The notes beneath the pieces were generated by a model that saw only the letters and a program-made list of their open reading frames with translations, did no database searches and was not told where the DNA came from. From positions 96,380 to 160,379 of IMG/VR virus record IMGVR_UViG_3300027861_000012: a stretch of 64,000 nt of DNA; one strand, 5' to 3'. Positions 45,011 to 52,394 of this stretch are shown piece by piece. The stretch's first letter is position 1; each line of letters starts with the position of its first letter. The stretch comes from a virus. Made by a program: the position numbers and the translations under genes.

Positions 45011-45593
45011 AGTCAGGTTCCTCGGGATCGGGTGGAGTCGGTGGAGTCGGTGGTACATCAGTGGGCTTCTTGAGATATTTCTTCAGAGTTTTGCTGTCCA
45101 TAGTTCCAACAAACTGTTTCACGACTCGTGGTGTTGTTTCTGTTTCTTCAAAGATGATGGTCTGTGGAATTTGGGCCACGTTATACTTCTTCACCATCTC
45201 TGAGTGTTCATCCGTATTGATTAAGGTAACCTTGTATCCAGCTTTCTTCAGGCTCGCCGCGATGGTTTTCATCGTAGTACACTTGGTACACCAGGGAGCC
45301 CAGAAAAGGAACATTTCGTTGGTTACTGGTTTGACCTCTTCCCTGACAAAAAAGGGTCGGTGGGTTTCTCCAACTTCGGATACCCCTCGATGTCCATGTA
45401 CTTGTTGGCCAGTCCCGTCATCTCGGCCATCCGGCGTACCCATTTGATTTTCTTGCCCTTGCTGATATCGAGTAACAAGGTGCGTAGCCATTTCACCAGG
45501 TCTCGCCAGAGGCCCAGTAATTTGAGTTTCTTGCCCATAGTAGACTCCTATGATCAAGCCAAGGGTCAACAGTAGCAGTGTTCGTTTGAACAT
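44997..45593 (-). CDS. Exported thioredoxin-fold protein with CxxC
   Basis: 198 residues from the ATG at 45593; TTG or GTG starts three or two codons earlier overlap the protease stop. A signal or anchor helix (RTLLLLTLGLIIGVYYG) leads into an ~70-residue linker, then a thioredoxin fold with MFLFWAPWCTKCTTMKTIAA (CxxC at about C102/C105), a TLINTDEHSEMVKKYNV segment and the cis-proline strand AQIPQTIIFEE. A PPTPPTPPDPEEPDYDIW tail follows. Acts in the periplasm or on the outer face of the membrane if the signal works, as a disulfide reductase or isomerase. The linker DNA also carries a second, well-initiated frame (45323-45538). Confidence 0.75.
   Translation of the reverse strand: MFKRTLLLLTLGLIIGVYYGQETQITGPLARPGEMATHLVTRYQQGQENQMGTPDGRDDGTGQQVHGHRGVSEVGETHRPFFVREEVKPVTNEMFLFWAPWCTKCTTMKTIAASLKKAGYKVTLINTDEHSEMVKKYNVAQIPQTIIFEETETTPRVVKQFVGTMDSKTLKKYLKKPTDVPPTPPTPPDPEEPDYDIW
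45323..45538 (-). CDS. Nested ORF inside the thioredoxin-like gene
   Basis: 71 residues in a different frame of the same strand, covering exactly the linker between the signal helix and the CxxC domain of the enclosing gene. It has an excellent ribosome site (AGGAG, seven bases before ATG) and a protein-like, amphipathic, basic sequence (LLGLWRDLVKWLRTLLLDIS, WVRRMAEMTGLANKYMDIEG). The enclosing linker is low-complexity and Gly/Gln/Arg rich, as expected if this frame is the constrained one. It could be a lysis-related peptide or unrelated; function unknown. Confidence 0.6.
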   Translation of the reverse strand: MGKKLKLLGLWRDLVKWLRTLLLDISKGKKIKWVRRMAEMTGLANKYMDIEGYPKLEKPTDPFLSGKRSNQ

Positions 45594-45595
45594 TG

Positions 45596-46597
45596 TCACC
45601 AAATCCTGTAATCGTCGATGTCCTGTCTAGGATAACCAACGTAACCACTCAAAGCAAAGCTATCACCTTGCTTGAGTGCCATTTCGATGTTTTTCGCATC
45701 GGCCCAAAATGAACCTTCAGGTTGTTCGTGTCGCGTTGGCCCGCTTACCCAGTTGTGTCCCCATGAATTTTGGATACAACCACCTTTACGTTCCGATTGA
45801 TTATCGATTGCAATCAGAAGCATGGCGTGCATCCATGGTCGTCCGCGCCTCAAGAAACCAGCTTTGTCTCGTTTGTTGGTATAACCAATTGAACTACAGA
45901 GTGTAACTGGGTAGCCGTTTGCAACACAGTCACAAGCTTCGTCCCAATTGGTGACCAACTTTGCTGTCCGTACCGGATGCAACTTGGTCAGTGGTTCTAA
46001 ATCATTGGGGACACCCTTTGCCCCCAATTCGCGTGCCTTGAAACCATTGTAGAATGTGAAGTCATACTTCCCATTCAAGTAAGGTTGTCTCAGCAGTGAG
46101 CCGTATTGCTCACAGTAGTCTTTGGCCCACGTACCCATTGAGCCATCACCACGCAGGCCGCCTCCGATTTCAACACGCGAACCAGCGTAAATAATCTCAG
46201 TAGCGGCTTTTGCAATCCACTGCTCTTGGCTATTGAAGAGAGTCATCTGGATTGCTGTTAGCATATCCACGCCGAGTGCCCATGCATGTGAGACACAGTC
46301 ACCAATCTCTTGGATATGCGGTACTAGCGGCCCACCAGTGATGTGCTCAAACAGCTTCCAGAGTAAGACTTTCTTGTTACGGCCAGAGCCCTTGATTGCT
46401 TGGTTGTGCTGTGAGAACAGCGGACGATGTGTGTTGTTGAATGCATGTTGCCGAGCAGCCTTGTTGTCCAACCAGCCTGCAAAGATCGGGCTCTTCTGAC
46501 TTTCGGCGGCATAGACTTGCTGCAAGATAGGGTTATTGAAAATGGCACCAAGCGATGCAACCCCAGATGTCTTCAAAAAGTCTCGGCGTGTGAACAT
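45596..46597 (-). CDS. Tat-exported papain-like cysteine peptidase
   Basis: 333 residues. The N-terminus is a twin-arginine signal (TRRDFLKTSGVASLGAIF). The catalytic triad of papain-like (C1-type) peptidases is visible: Q96 and C101 in HIQEIGDCVSHAWALG, H257 in RPWMHAMLLIAIDN, and N277 in IQNSWGHNW. It would be folded in the cytoplasm and exported through Tat. It sits in a cluster with a holin-like gene and other exported proteins, and no muramidase or amidase gene was seen in the window, so it may serve in cell-wall or envelope lysis. A role in virion or host protein processing is an alternative. Confidence 0.8.
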   Translation of the reverse strand: MFTRRDFLKTSGVASLGAIFNNPILQQVYAAESQKSPIFAGWLDNKAARQHAFNNTHRPLFSQHNQAIKGSGRNKKVLLWKLFEHITGGPLVPHIQEIGDCVSHAWALGVDMLTAIQMTLFNSQEQWIAKAATEIIYAGSRVEIGGGLRGDGSMGTWAKDYCEQYGSLLRQPYLNGKYDFTFYNGFKARELGAKGVPNDLEPLTKLHPVRTAKLVTNWDEACDCVANGYPVTLCSSIGYTNKRDKAGFLRRGRPWMHAMLLIAIDNQSERKGGCIQNSWGHNWVSGPTRHEQPEGSFWADAKNIEMALKQGDSFALSGYVGYPRQDIDDYRIW

Positions 46598-46608
46598 TCT
46601 CTACTCCT

Positions 46609-47532
46609 TTATCGACTGACAGCTTCCTCTTCCGGTGACGCCCCGGCTTTGATGATATCCTTCTTGTTGGAAGGACCAGCATACTTGTTCAATGCCATCC
46701 CGATCTTCTTCCACAGCTTCTCGTGGTCATCCGCAGTTTTCAGAGTACCTGCTTGGGAACGTGCAACAATTTCAGTCTGGAGGTTTTCCATAAATGGTGT
46801 CCAAACCTCAGACCTGTGCCCCAAGGCCGTTCGACTTGATTCCTTAGTAGCAGCCGCAACCTTGTTGACTGGAATCACTCCGGCTTTGATTTGAGCCGCA
46901 ATACTGTTGAAGCTTTGACCCAAACGAGCACAGTCACCTTTATTGGCGCTCATTGAATCCAGCCAGTACGCAACCTTGGTTTCAATCGGGGCGTTTGGAT
47001 TAACCGGTTCTGGATTCGGTGGATTGGGCCCTGGCGCGGGTGGATCAGGATACTGATTCAATACGCGGATCACAATGATCTTGTGGTCCAGTTCCTCCGC
47101 TGAGGCACAACATGACACAAAGAAGGTATAGTCGCCGGGAACACCGCTGGAGAATACGGCAATTTGGCCATCATTGAATACACGGAAATTCTTTGTCTTC
47201 GGCATCACGCTCCATTTGTATTTTGTTCCAGAACTCTGCGTCACATCAATGAATACCAGTTGTCCGATTTTGACTTCAAGTTCAGTTTCGACAACCAGCA
47301 TCGAATCCTCATCTTGCATGACCAATGACAAATCAGCATCGGTATCAACAATCTGTGCGCGAACTGTCATAGATGACGAAGTAAGGATTTTCGGTTGCTG
47401 TGTCAACAGTATTTGGGCATCCGACACCGCTGTCTTTGGCGGTACTTCAGTTGGGTAATAGTTTGAAACTGTAAAGATGCTGGCAACCACCAACATCACA
47501 CTGAAAATCGTAGTTGTGATTGCTCTTTTCAT
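46609..47532 (-). CDS. Exported protein with PKD-like domain and proline-rich linker
   Basis: 307 residues, ATGA overlap with the upstream gene. Signal or anchor helix (ITTTIFSVMLVVASIFTVSN). A beta domain at about 75-150 (LEVKIGQLVFIDVTQSSGTK, AVFSSGVPGDYTFFVSCCAS) looks like a PKD/Ig-type fold. The linker PDPPAPGPNPPNPEPVNPN leads to a helical C-terminal domain (WLDSMSANKGDCARLGQSFN to ALNKYAGPSNKKDIIK). Secreted or membrane-anchored, unknown function. The neighbours suggest a role at the cell envelope. Confidence 0.75.
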   Translation of the reverse strand: MKRAITTTIFSVMLVVASIFTVSNYYPTEVPPKTAVSDAQILLTQQPKILTSSSMTVRAQIVDTDADLSLVMQDEDSMLVVETELEVKIGQLVFIDVTQSSGTKYKWSVMPKTKNFRVFNDGQIAVFSSGVPGDYTFFVSCCASAEELDHKIIVIRVLNQYPDPPAPGPNPPNPEPVNPNAPIETKVAYWLDSMSANKGDCARLGQSFNSIAAQIKAGVIPVNKVAAATKESSRTALGHRSEVWTPFMENLQTEIVARSQAGTLKTADDHEKLWKKIGMALNKYAGPSNKKDIIKAGASPEEEAVSR

Positions 47533-47765
47533 TGTGGGTCCTCTACTTCTACTGATCTGTGCAGAGCTACTGCTTGACTATAGCCTGAGTGCCGCATTTG
47601 ATCCGTGGCCCAGCAATTTTCGCAACGATCCTCGTTTGAAAGTGTCACTGGGTTCTCACATCCCGGTTTAGTGCAATATAGTGTCAGGCCGACTCGCCTA
47701 ATGGGTTCACTGGTTGGTTCTGATTTGGGTGACGCTTGGATACCTTTTCTGAAATACCGTGTCAT
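47529..47765 (-). CDS. Small zinc-ribbon protein
   Basis: 78 residues from the ATG at 47765, chosen for its GGAG site; a longer reading would start inside a strong hairpin. C31, C36, C48 and C51 (LYCTKPGCENP and DRCENCWATDQM) could bind zinc. Unknown function; overlaps the start of the next gene by four bases. Confidence 0.65.
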   Translation of the reverse strand: MTRYFRKGIQASPKSEPTSEPIRRVGLTLYCTKPGCENPVTLSNEDRCENCWATDQMRHSGYSQAVALHRSVEVEDPQ

Positions 47766-47794
47766 ACTAGCTCCAACTTTAACTCCACCCCCAA

Positions 47795-47830
47795 GGGTCG
47801 GGAGCGGCACCCAAGAACCGCTCCCGACCC
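47795..47830. terminator. Perfect 13-bp inverted repeat between holin-like and zinc-ribbon genes
   Basis: Arms 47795-47807 and 47818-47830 (GGGTCGGGAGCGG and its complement) with a 10-base loop. Neither side has a strong T-run, so it may be a weak terminator, RNA stabiliser or processing site rather than an efficient intrinsic terminator. Confidence 0.55.
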
Positions 47831-47904
47831 ACCGACATGCGACGTGTCTACAGCCAAAACACGCCTTCCGACCTCACCCTGGGGCAGGGCAGTCGGTTAA
47901 TCGA

Positions 47905-48090
47905 TCAGACAATGGGCTTGCTGGTGACGAATCGCAACGCGATATTCAAAGCACCAACGACGGCACCAAAGATGGCCACAACCTGTGGGTATTCCTGGAT
48001 GACGGCATGACCCTGCATATAGCCAAGGACACCGGCACCGAGTACCAACATGTTGACCCACAACGTTTTCGATTTGAGAGGATTTTTCAT
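47905..48090 (-). CDS. Holin-like small membrane protein
   Basis: 61 residues, ATGA overlap with the upstream gene. Pattern SKTLWVNMLVLGAGVLGYMQ then QVVAIFGAVVGALNIALRFV, with a basic end, i.e. two hydrophobic helices joined by a short turn. Small phage proteins with 'KSKT.W.N.l' and '.l.~lNi~LR..T..pI' are usually annotated as holins or phage membrane proteins. Probable role: membrane pore for lysis timing. Other membrane proteins here (30805-31230) could share the role. Confidence 0.65.
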   Translation of the reverse strand: MKNPLKSKTLWVNMLVLGAGVLGYMQGHAVIQEYPQVVAIFGAVVGALNIALRFVTSKPIV

Positions 48091-48623
48091 GAATCTTCGC
48101 TCCTTTGTTCAGTGATATTTTGCACAATCCGTTTGGAAATACGGTCTACGATTTCTTCGTAGCCCGGAACATCTTGTAGTTCTTCAACGATGATTTCGAC
48201 GATTTGCCGACCCATGACGAGCACGGATGACTTGGCGAGGAGGGAGCCAAGATTCTGTTCAATAGCGTGGGCGCTTCTTACGAGTCTCTCAACAGTGAGG
48301 AGGAGTGTGTTGAGACCGCCGATGGCGGCTAGCAGATCGCTCTCGCATTTGATAGCATTGAAACGCTCTTCGATCAGCATCCGAGTGATAGAGATTTCTT
48401 CCCGCAGGGATTTGATCTCCTCATGCTCGACAAAACGGGTCAGCTTTTCTCGATGTTTCATCTGATCCAGATGATACATATGGGTATTGGCACGCTTAGC
48501 TGATGCGGTACTCCCTGAGTGAATCTCACAGAAGTCATACCCATCAACCACATCTCGGTGGCATTGTTTCTGGTCGCCGGTGTATTTACAGCGATTGGGG
48601 CGTGCTGGATCAGCTTTTGCCAT
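48087..48623 (-). CDS. Zinc-finger protein, candidate terminase small subunit
   Basis: 178 residues, GGAGGAG ribosome site. N-terminal zinc-like motif with C12, C21, H22, C32 and H35, followed by SGSTASAKRANTHMYHL. This arrangement ('C...tg.~C.~......~fC..HgG.t..') is seen in small phage proteins at the head of packaging modules. A long helical region (KSLREEISITRMLIEERFNA) and a C-terminal helical domain follow. DNA-binding and packaging initiation are plausible; the nearest terminase gene is 4 kb downstream, which is further than usual. It is the first clear gene of the leftward operon. Confidence 0.5.
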   Translation of the reverse strand: MAKADPARPNRCKYTGDQKQCHRDVVDGYDFCEIHSGSTASAKRANTHMYHLDQMKHREKLTRFVEHEEIKSLREEISITRMLIEERFNAIKCESDLLAAIGGLNTLLLTVERLVRSAHAIEQNLGSLLAKSSVLVMGRQIVEIIVEELQDVPGYEEIVDRISKRIVQNITEQRSEDS

Positions 48624-48634
48624 TAGAACTCCTC

Positions 48635-48829
48635 CTACCCTACTATACGGTAGTATTGGCCCGGATATTTGATAAAACCCTGAAAATCGGAATAACCCTC
48701 ATAATCCTCGTATTCTACGCCCGTTTCCTGATAGTTCTGCCTGACAGAACATTTAGCCCACAAGAGGGGCTTTCCCCTATTAGAGGGGTAATTGACGGGT
48801 AATTGACGGGTAATTGACTTCCCGCCCAT
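48635..48829 (-). CDS. Possible small ORF at the head of the leftward operon
   Basis: 64 codons ending just before the ribosome site of the small-terminase candidate. The C-terminal part is aromatic-rich (EYEDYEGYSDFQGFIKYPG) but there is no ribosome site, and the frame crosses the 11-bp repeats. Could be a chance frame in the leader. Confidence 0.25.
   Translation of the reverse strand: MGGKSITRQLPVNYPSNRGKPLLWAKCSVRQNYQETGVEYEDYEGYSDFQGFIKYPGQYYRIVG
48642..48647 (-). promoter_or_regulatory. Candidate -10 box for the leftward operon
   Basis: TATAGT on the minus strand about 20 bases before the ATG at 48623. No convincing -35 at the usual spacing was found, so the assignment is weak. Confidence 0.25.
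48786..48818. repeat. Three tandem 11-bp repeats in the strand-switch region
   Basis: GGGTAATTGAC occurs three times head to tail. It lies in the ~450-bp stretch between the divergent leftward and rightward gene blocks. No strong gene was seen there. The repeats could be operator or iteron sites, but no binding protein is known. Confidence 0.9.
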
Positions 48830-48990
48830 AGTGTGGTAAGCTTGAAGTACTTGACTAAAGGAAACCTGTGTTTCCCTAGCGTACAGGCCCGTTCGATGGT
48901 CGAAAGGTGACTGCTCCTGCCACGGCTCCCGGTGCCGCGCGGTGGCCCTTTCCGCACGTTCAAGGCTATCGAAATGAAACCGGGGTAAGT

Positions 48991-49044
48991 ATGTGAGGGA
49001 TCAAACCCTTACGTGGATGCGTGCGGGGGTCAAACCCCGCACGC
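48991..49044 (+). promoter_or_regulatory. Two adjacent hairpins upstream of the first rightward gene
   Basis: Hairpin one: 48991-48999 with 49006-49014 (two wobble pairs). Hairpin two: 49019-49028 with 49035-49044 (10 perfect pairs). Both have six-base loops ending TCAAA. They stand 26 bases before the likely start codon at 49070. They may be a leader RNA element, terminator of an upstream transcript, or protein binding site. Confidence 0.6.
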
Positions 49045-49069
49045 TTACTTTGACATTGAGGCGGTGCCG

Positions 49070-49399
49070 ATGGAGATGTTACGTGGCCACGAAATACACA
49101 TGGGCCCCGATGAGGAATTCGTTTTCTCGGATACCGGTGCTTCCGTGCCTGATACTTGGGAATCTCGCCCTTGCGGGTACTGTGGGCGATCAAATACGCC
49201 AGAAGGATATGACGGGTGTGTCGGGCACTTACCCGGCGTGCGGAACGCCTGTTGCGGTCATGGACAGCTAAAAGCAGCCTACATCCAGTATGTCGGCGGA
49301 CGTATTATCCGGGGCATCCGTGCAAGAACAGTGATTTTGATACATTCCAGCATCGGGAGATTGACATGTTGCTTGAGGAACTTGCTGAGAAGGCCCTGA
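49070..49399 (+). CDS. Small cysteine-rich phage protein (CGYCG motif)
   Basis: 109 residues from an ATG with GAGG eight bases upstream; the in-frame ATG at 49013 would run through a strong hairpin and is rejected. Motif PCGYCGRSNTPEGYDGCVG and GVRNACCGHGQLKAAYIQY is recognisable from short conserved phage proteins of unknown role, with cysteines suited to zinc binding. The last ~30 residues overlap the start of the next gene and look poorly conserved (LTCCLRNLLRRP). Confidence 0.75.
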   Translation: MEMLRGHEIHMGPDEEFVFSDTGASVPDTWESRPCGYCGRSNTPEGYDGCVGHLPGVRNACCGHGQLKAAYIQYVGGRIIRGIRARTVILIHSSIGRLTCCLRNLLRRP

Positions 49400-50286
49400 T
49401 AAGCCCTCCAGGCTTCGTAAGGTCCAATACCCAATATCTTACAGTCATGGGCTCTATCGCCTATGGCGTGTCCACAGACACGTCTGATTATGACTGCTAC
49501 GGATTCTGTATCCCACCCCGTAGTATGGTCTTTCCCCATTTGAGGGGTGAGATTCAAGGTTTTGGAACCCAGATTCAACGCTTCGAGAACTGGCAGAAAC
49601 ACCATGTCAAGGACCCCAACGCCCTGGGTGGCCGTGGCCGTGAGTATGACTTTGCAGTCTATTCTATCGTGCAGTTTTTTCATCTGTGCTTGCAGAACAA
49701 CCCAAACATCATCGACAGCCTGTTTGTGCCACAGGAATGTGTCCTCTTCGCCACCAGGGTTGGTCAGATGGTGCGAGAGAAGCGACACCGCTTTCTCCAC
49801 AAAGGTTGCTGGCACCGGTTCAAGGGCTACGCCTACTCGCAGATGAAGAAAGCCAAGAGTCAGACACGCGAAGGTAAACGGGCACAGATGGTTCAAGAAC
49901 ATGGCTATGATCTCAAGTTTGCCTATCACATTGTGCGGCTGCTCAACGAAGTCGAGCAGCTTCTCACCGAAGGTGATCTTGATCTACGTCGCAACCGTGA
50001 ACAACTCAAATCGATTCGTCGTGGGGACTGGACCTTGGAGCAGATCGAGAAGTATTTCGCGTCCAAGGAAGCCCAATTGGAGAAGGTCTATGCCGAGTGC
50101 AAGATTCTCCCATACAGCCCACAAAAGGACGGGGTGGAAGAAGAGATTCACACGCTGTTGTTGCAATGTTTGGAAGAACATTATGGTTCCATTGACGGGG
50201 CCGTGGTCTCTGAAGCTGCCGCTATACAATCCCTACGACGCATACAACAGGAAGCCGAGAACACTTTGAGGAGTTTTGGCGGATAG
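49366..50286 (+). CDS. RlaP-like nucleotidyltransferase (RNA repair-associated, pol beta fold)
   Basis: 306 residues from the ATG at 49366 (GGGAG six bases upstream). The nucleotidyltransferase signature is visible: MGSIAYGVSTDTSDYDCYGF, with G29-S30 and the metal-binding D41 and D43. A REYDFAVYSIVQFFHLCLQN segment and a C-terminal helical part follow (YAYSQMKKAK, DLKFAYHIVRLLNEVEQLL). This is the PF10127-type family seen in many phages and in bacterial RNA repair operons. Likely transfers nucleotides to an RNA end; the substrate is unknown. Ends with TAG. Confidence 0.85.
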   Translation: MLLEELAEKALISPPGFVRSNTQYLTVMGSIAYGVSTDTSDYDCYGFCIPPRSMVFPHLRGEIQGFGTQIQRFENWQKHHVKDPNALGGRGREYDFAVYSIVQFFHLCLQNNPNIIDSLFVPQECVLFATRVGQMVREKRHRFLHKGCWHRFKGYAYSQMKKAKSQTREGKRAQMVQEHGYDLKFAYHIVRLLNEVEQLLTEGDLDLRRNREQLKSIRRGDWTLEQIEKYFASKEAQLEKVYAECKILPYSPQKDGVEEEIHTLLLQCLEEHYGSIDGAVVSEAAAIQSLRRIQQEAENTLRSFGG

Positions 50287-50289
50287 GGC

Positions 50290-50318
50290 TTGACACCGCC
50301 CCCAGGGCTTGATAAGGT
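50290..50318 (+). promoter_or_regulatory. Sigma-70-like promoter TTGACA-N17-TAAGGT
   Basis: A perfect TTGACA -35, 17-base spacer and TAAGGT -10 lie 21 bases before the next gene and its AAGGAG ribosome site. Two more promoters with the same -35 and spacer occur at 58242 and 61067. Confidence 0.75.
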
Positions 50319-50339
50319 AGAGATACAAGGAGCATTCGC

Positions 50340-50648
50340 ATGAATTACAATGACCGATGGGACGCATTCAAAGCCTTCCATAACTCCCACCCCAATATCT
50401 ACCCGCAATTGGTAGGTATGGCCTTTCAAATGTTGGAGGTCGGCCGCCCACACTGGCTGATGAGCAACCTGTGGGAAGTGATGAAGTTCCGTTTGGCTCA
50501 CAACCGTCTTTTGGACGTGTCTGACATGCTCGATGAGTACATTCCCTTTTATGCAGAACTCATTATGAAACGCAATCCAGAACTCCGTTGTTGGTTGTGG
50601 GCTAACGACCTCCCACTGGATCAACTGATTATGGAGCAACTGGCATGA
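50340..50648 (+). CDS. Small conserved phage protein (WDAFKAFH family)
   Basis: 102 residues, AAGGAG upstream. The order DRWDAFKAFHNSHPNIYPQL, LWEVMKFRL, DMLDEYIPFYAELIMKRNPE resembles a small helical protein family common in phages and mobile elements, where 'W..F..Fh..nP.vy..l' starts the protein. No function is known. First gene of an operon with its own promoter. Confidence 0.7.
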   Translation: MNYNDRWDAFKAFHNSHPNIYPQLVGMAFQMLEVGRPHWLMSNLWEVMKFRLAHNRLLDVSDMLDEYIPFYAELIMKRNPELRCWLWANDLPLDQLIMEQLA

Positions 50649-50815
50649 AGCTTGAGGTACACGAAGCGTGCTGTGTCTTAGAAATGGCCACCGAGCTTGA
50701 ATTTGATACACCAACCGGTATCTCGGGTACTCACATGGATTTGATTCGATCCATTTTCTGTTACTTTCCAGACTTGATTGAAGAGTACGAGCCGCTGTTT
50801 AGGGAGAGTCGTTGA
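50645..50815 (+). CDS. Small hypothetical protein
   Basis: 56 residues: starts MKLEVHEACCVLEMATELEF, ends EEYEPLFRESR. It overlaps the previous gene by ATGA and the next by TGATG. Acidic; not recognised. Its existence is supported by the double translational coupling and the lack of any other frame here. Confidence 0.7.
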   Translation: MKLEVHEACCVLEMATELEFDTPTGISGTHMDLIRSIFCYFPDLIEEYEPLFRESR

Positions 50816-51225
50816 TGTCCGCTACTGACCGTATTAAGGCACTAGCCGCTGTGATCCCAGACCCATTGAGGGTGCTCACAGACCCGGAACTCAGTGATAG
50901 TGAGGTCGCACGCGACATGACGTTGCTGAATTTTTGGCGACTCAATTTGATCATCGAAGACGGTGGGTTTCGTTATTACCTTGACCATGGTCACTATATG
51001 GAGATCGTGCAGCTTGATCACCTACTCGCGGGTACAAACCTACCGATATTACGTGAGTTCTGGAGGTTGCTGCACGAACTGACAATCATGGATGAAGACT
51101 TTGAGGGTGATGACTGGTTGCACGATGACTTGACCTTGAAGTACCTGGACCAGACAGAAGACCGCTTCCTACAATTCAATACAGAGGAGCTTTGCCAAGC
51201 ACTGGTGGAGCACTTGAAGCTATGA
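50815..51225 (+). CDS. DUF4375/DMP19-like protein
   Basis: 136 residues, coupled to both neighbours. The central segment NFWRLNLIIEDGGFRYYLDH followed by an acidic helical C-terminus resembles DMP19-type (DUF4375) domains, in which a '..~~~NGGf.qyf.n' segment is typical. In some viruses such proteins mimic DNA or bind histone-like proteins. The assignment is moderate. It is very acidic (FEGDDWLHDDLTLKYLDQTE), which fits a DNA-mimic idea but does not prove it. Confidence 0.5.
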   Translation: MSATDRIKALAAVIPDPLRVLTDPELSDSEVARDMTLLNFWRLNLIIEDGGFRYYLDHGHYMEIVQLDHLLAGTNLPILREFWRLLHELTIMDEDFEGDDWLHDDLTLKYLDQTEDRFLQFNTEELCQALVEHLKL

Positions 51226-52394
51226 ACGAAATCTACCTTGATCACAATGCGACGACGTTTATGTGCCTTGAAGCTATGGGTGCCATGCGCAACTGCGCGC
51301 ATCTTGGTAATGCATCCAGTAAGCACCACAAAGGGGTCGAAGCTGACCGGAAATTGGTTGCCGAGACTAAAATCATCCGCGACATTCTCAATATCCCCAA
51401 CGATGCGAGGATTCTGTTCACCAGTGGGGCGACTGAAGCCAACAATCTCGCCATGCTTGGTTTTGGTGGCTGGAATGACCGCGACTCATACCCAGGTGCG
51501 GTTATGACTTCAGGGATTGAGCATCCCAGCATTTTGGCCCCCGTTGATGAGATGGGGGATGCCGGGTGGGAGACATTCGTCGCTGGTACCGAGAAAGGTG
51601 GCAGCGTGGATCTTGATTCAATCGAGCGTATTCTACGCGATGAGGCCACTGGAAATCAGGTTAGTGTGATGGCCCTGATACGAGCCAACCATGAGACTGG
51701 GACCATACAGCCTACACGCGCTGCCTCAATGATTTGCAAAGAGTATGACTGCCGACTGCATGTTGATGCCACCCAAGCCGTTGGCAAAATGAGCGTGGAT
51801 TTCATGCACTTGGGAGCCACATCAATGAGTTTCAGTGCTCACAAGTTCGGCGGGCCCGTTGGAATTGGGTGCCTTGTCGTGAAAGAGCCCGATATAGGCT
51901 GGATTAAGCCACTTTTGTTTGGTGGGCACCAGCAAAGGGGTTTCCGGCCGGGGACCTTACCTGTGGCACTTGTGGCAGGTATGGCGGCAGCCCTGAAACA
52001 CCGTGACGACTATGCTGGGAGCCTACGCAGCCAAGCTGCAAAGCATGTGACACTACTGGAAGAACTTCTGACCGGTGCGGGTATTGTAGCTGCAATACAC
52101 GGTGGCCCGCCACATACCCGTGTCGGCAACACAACCAATATCTCGTTGAAGGGTATACGTGCAACCAACTTTGTGTCAGCCTTGAATGATCGTAAAGTGT
52201 ACTGTTCGACCGGCGCAGCTTGTTCGGGTGAAGATGAACCATCACCGACTCTGCGAGCAATGAGTGTTGGTAAAGACCTGGAACGTAGTGCGATACGGTT
52301 CTCGGTAGGCATCTCGAATACCGAAGGCGACATTAGGGAGGCCGCACGACGAATCATTGAACTGTATCAGGAGAATCATGATGTTAGAGGCTAA
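51222..52394 (+). CDS. Cysteine desulfurase (NifS/IscS type)
   Basis: 390 residues from the ATG at 51222, overlapping the previous stop (ATGA). Class V aminotransferase signatures: EIYLDHNATT, LFTSGATEANNLAMLG, ANHETGTIQP, VDATQAVGKM, and the PLP lysine K208 in FSAHKFGGP. The mobile catalytic loop is CSTGAACSG with C334. It removes sulfur from cysteine as a protein persulfide for iron-sulfur clusters, tRNA thiolation or DNA phosphorothioation. No scaffold, tRNA thiolase or dnd genes were seen beside it, so the acceptor is probably host-encoded or elsewhere in the phage. The C-terminus overlaps a short leader ahead of a strong hairpin. Confidence 0.92.
   Translation: MNEIYLDHNATTFMCLEAMGAMRNCAHLGNASSKHHKGVEADRKLVAETKIIRDILNIPNDARILFTSGATEANNLAMLGFGGWNDRDSYPGAVMTSGIEHPSILAPVDEMGDAGWETFVAGTEKGGSVDLDSIERILRDEATGNQVSVMALIRANHETGTIQPTRAASMICKEYDCRLHVDATQAVGKMSVDFMHLGATSMSFSAHKFGGPVGIGCLVVKEPDIGWIKPLLFGGHQQRGFRPGTLPVALVAGMAAALKHRDDYAGSLRSQAAKHVTLLEELLTGAGIVAAIHGGPPHTRVGNTTNISLKGIRATNFVSALNDRKVYCSTGAACSGEDEPSPTLRAMSVGKDLERSAIRFSVGISNTEGDIREAARRIIELYQENHDVRG

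Noticed and set aside
48715-48963. Minus-strand frame of 82 codons in the same non-coding region
   Set aside because: No ribosome site, unusual composition, crosses the 11-bp repeats and overlaps another weak frame.
48841-48990. Possible tRNA or structured RNA in the strand-switch region
   Set aside because: GTTCGA-like stretches occur, but no acceptor stem, anticodon arm and T arm could be matched on either strand.
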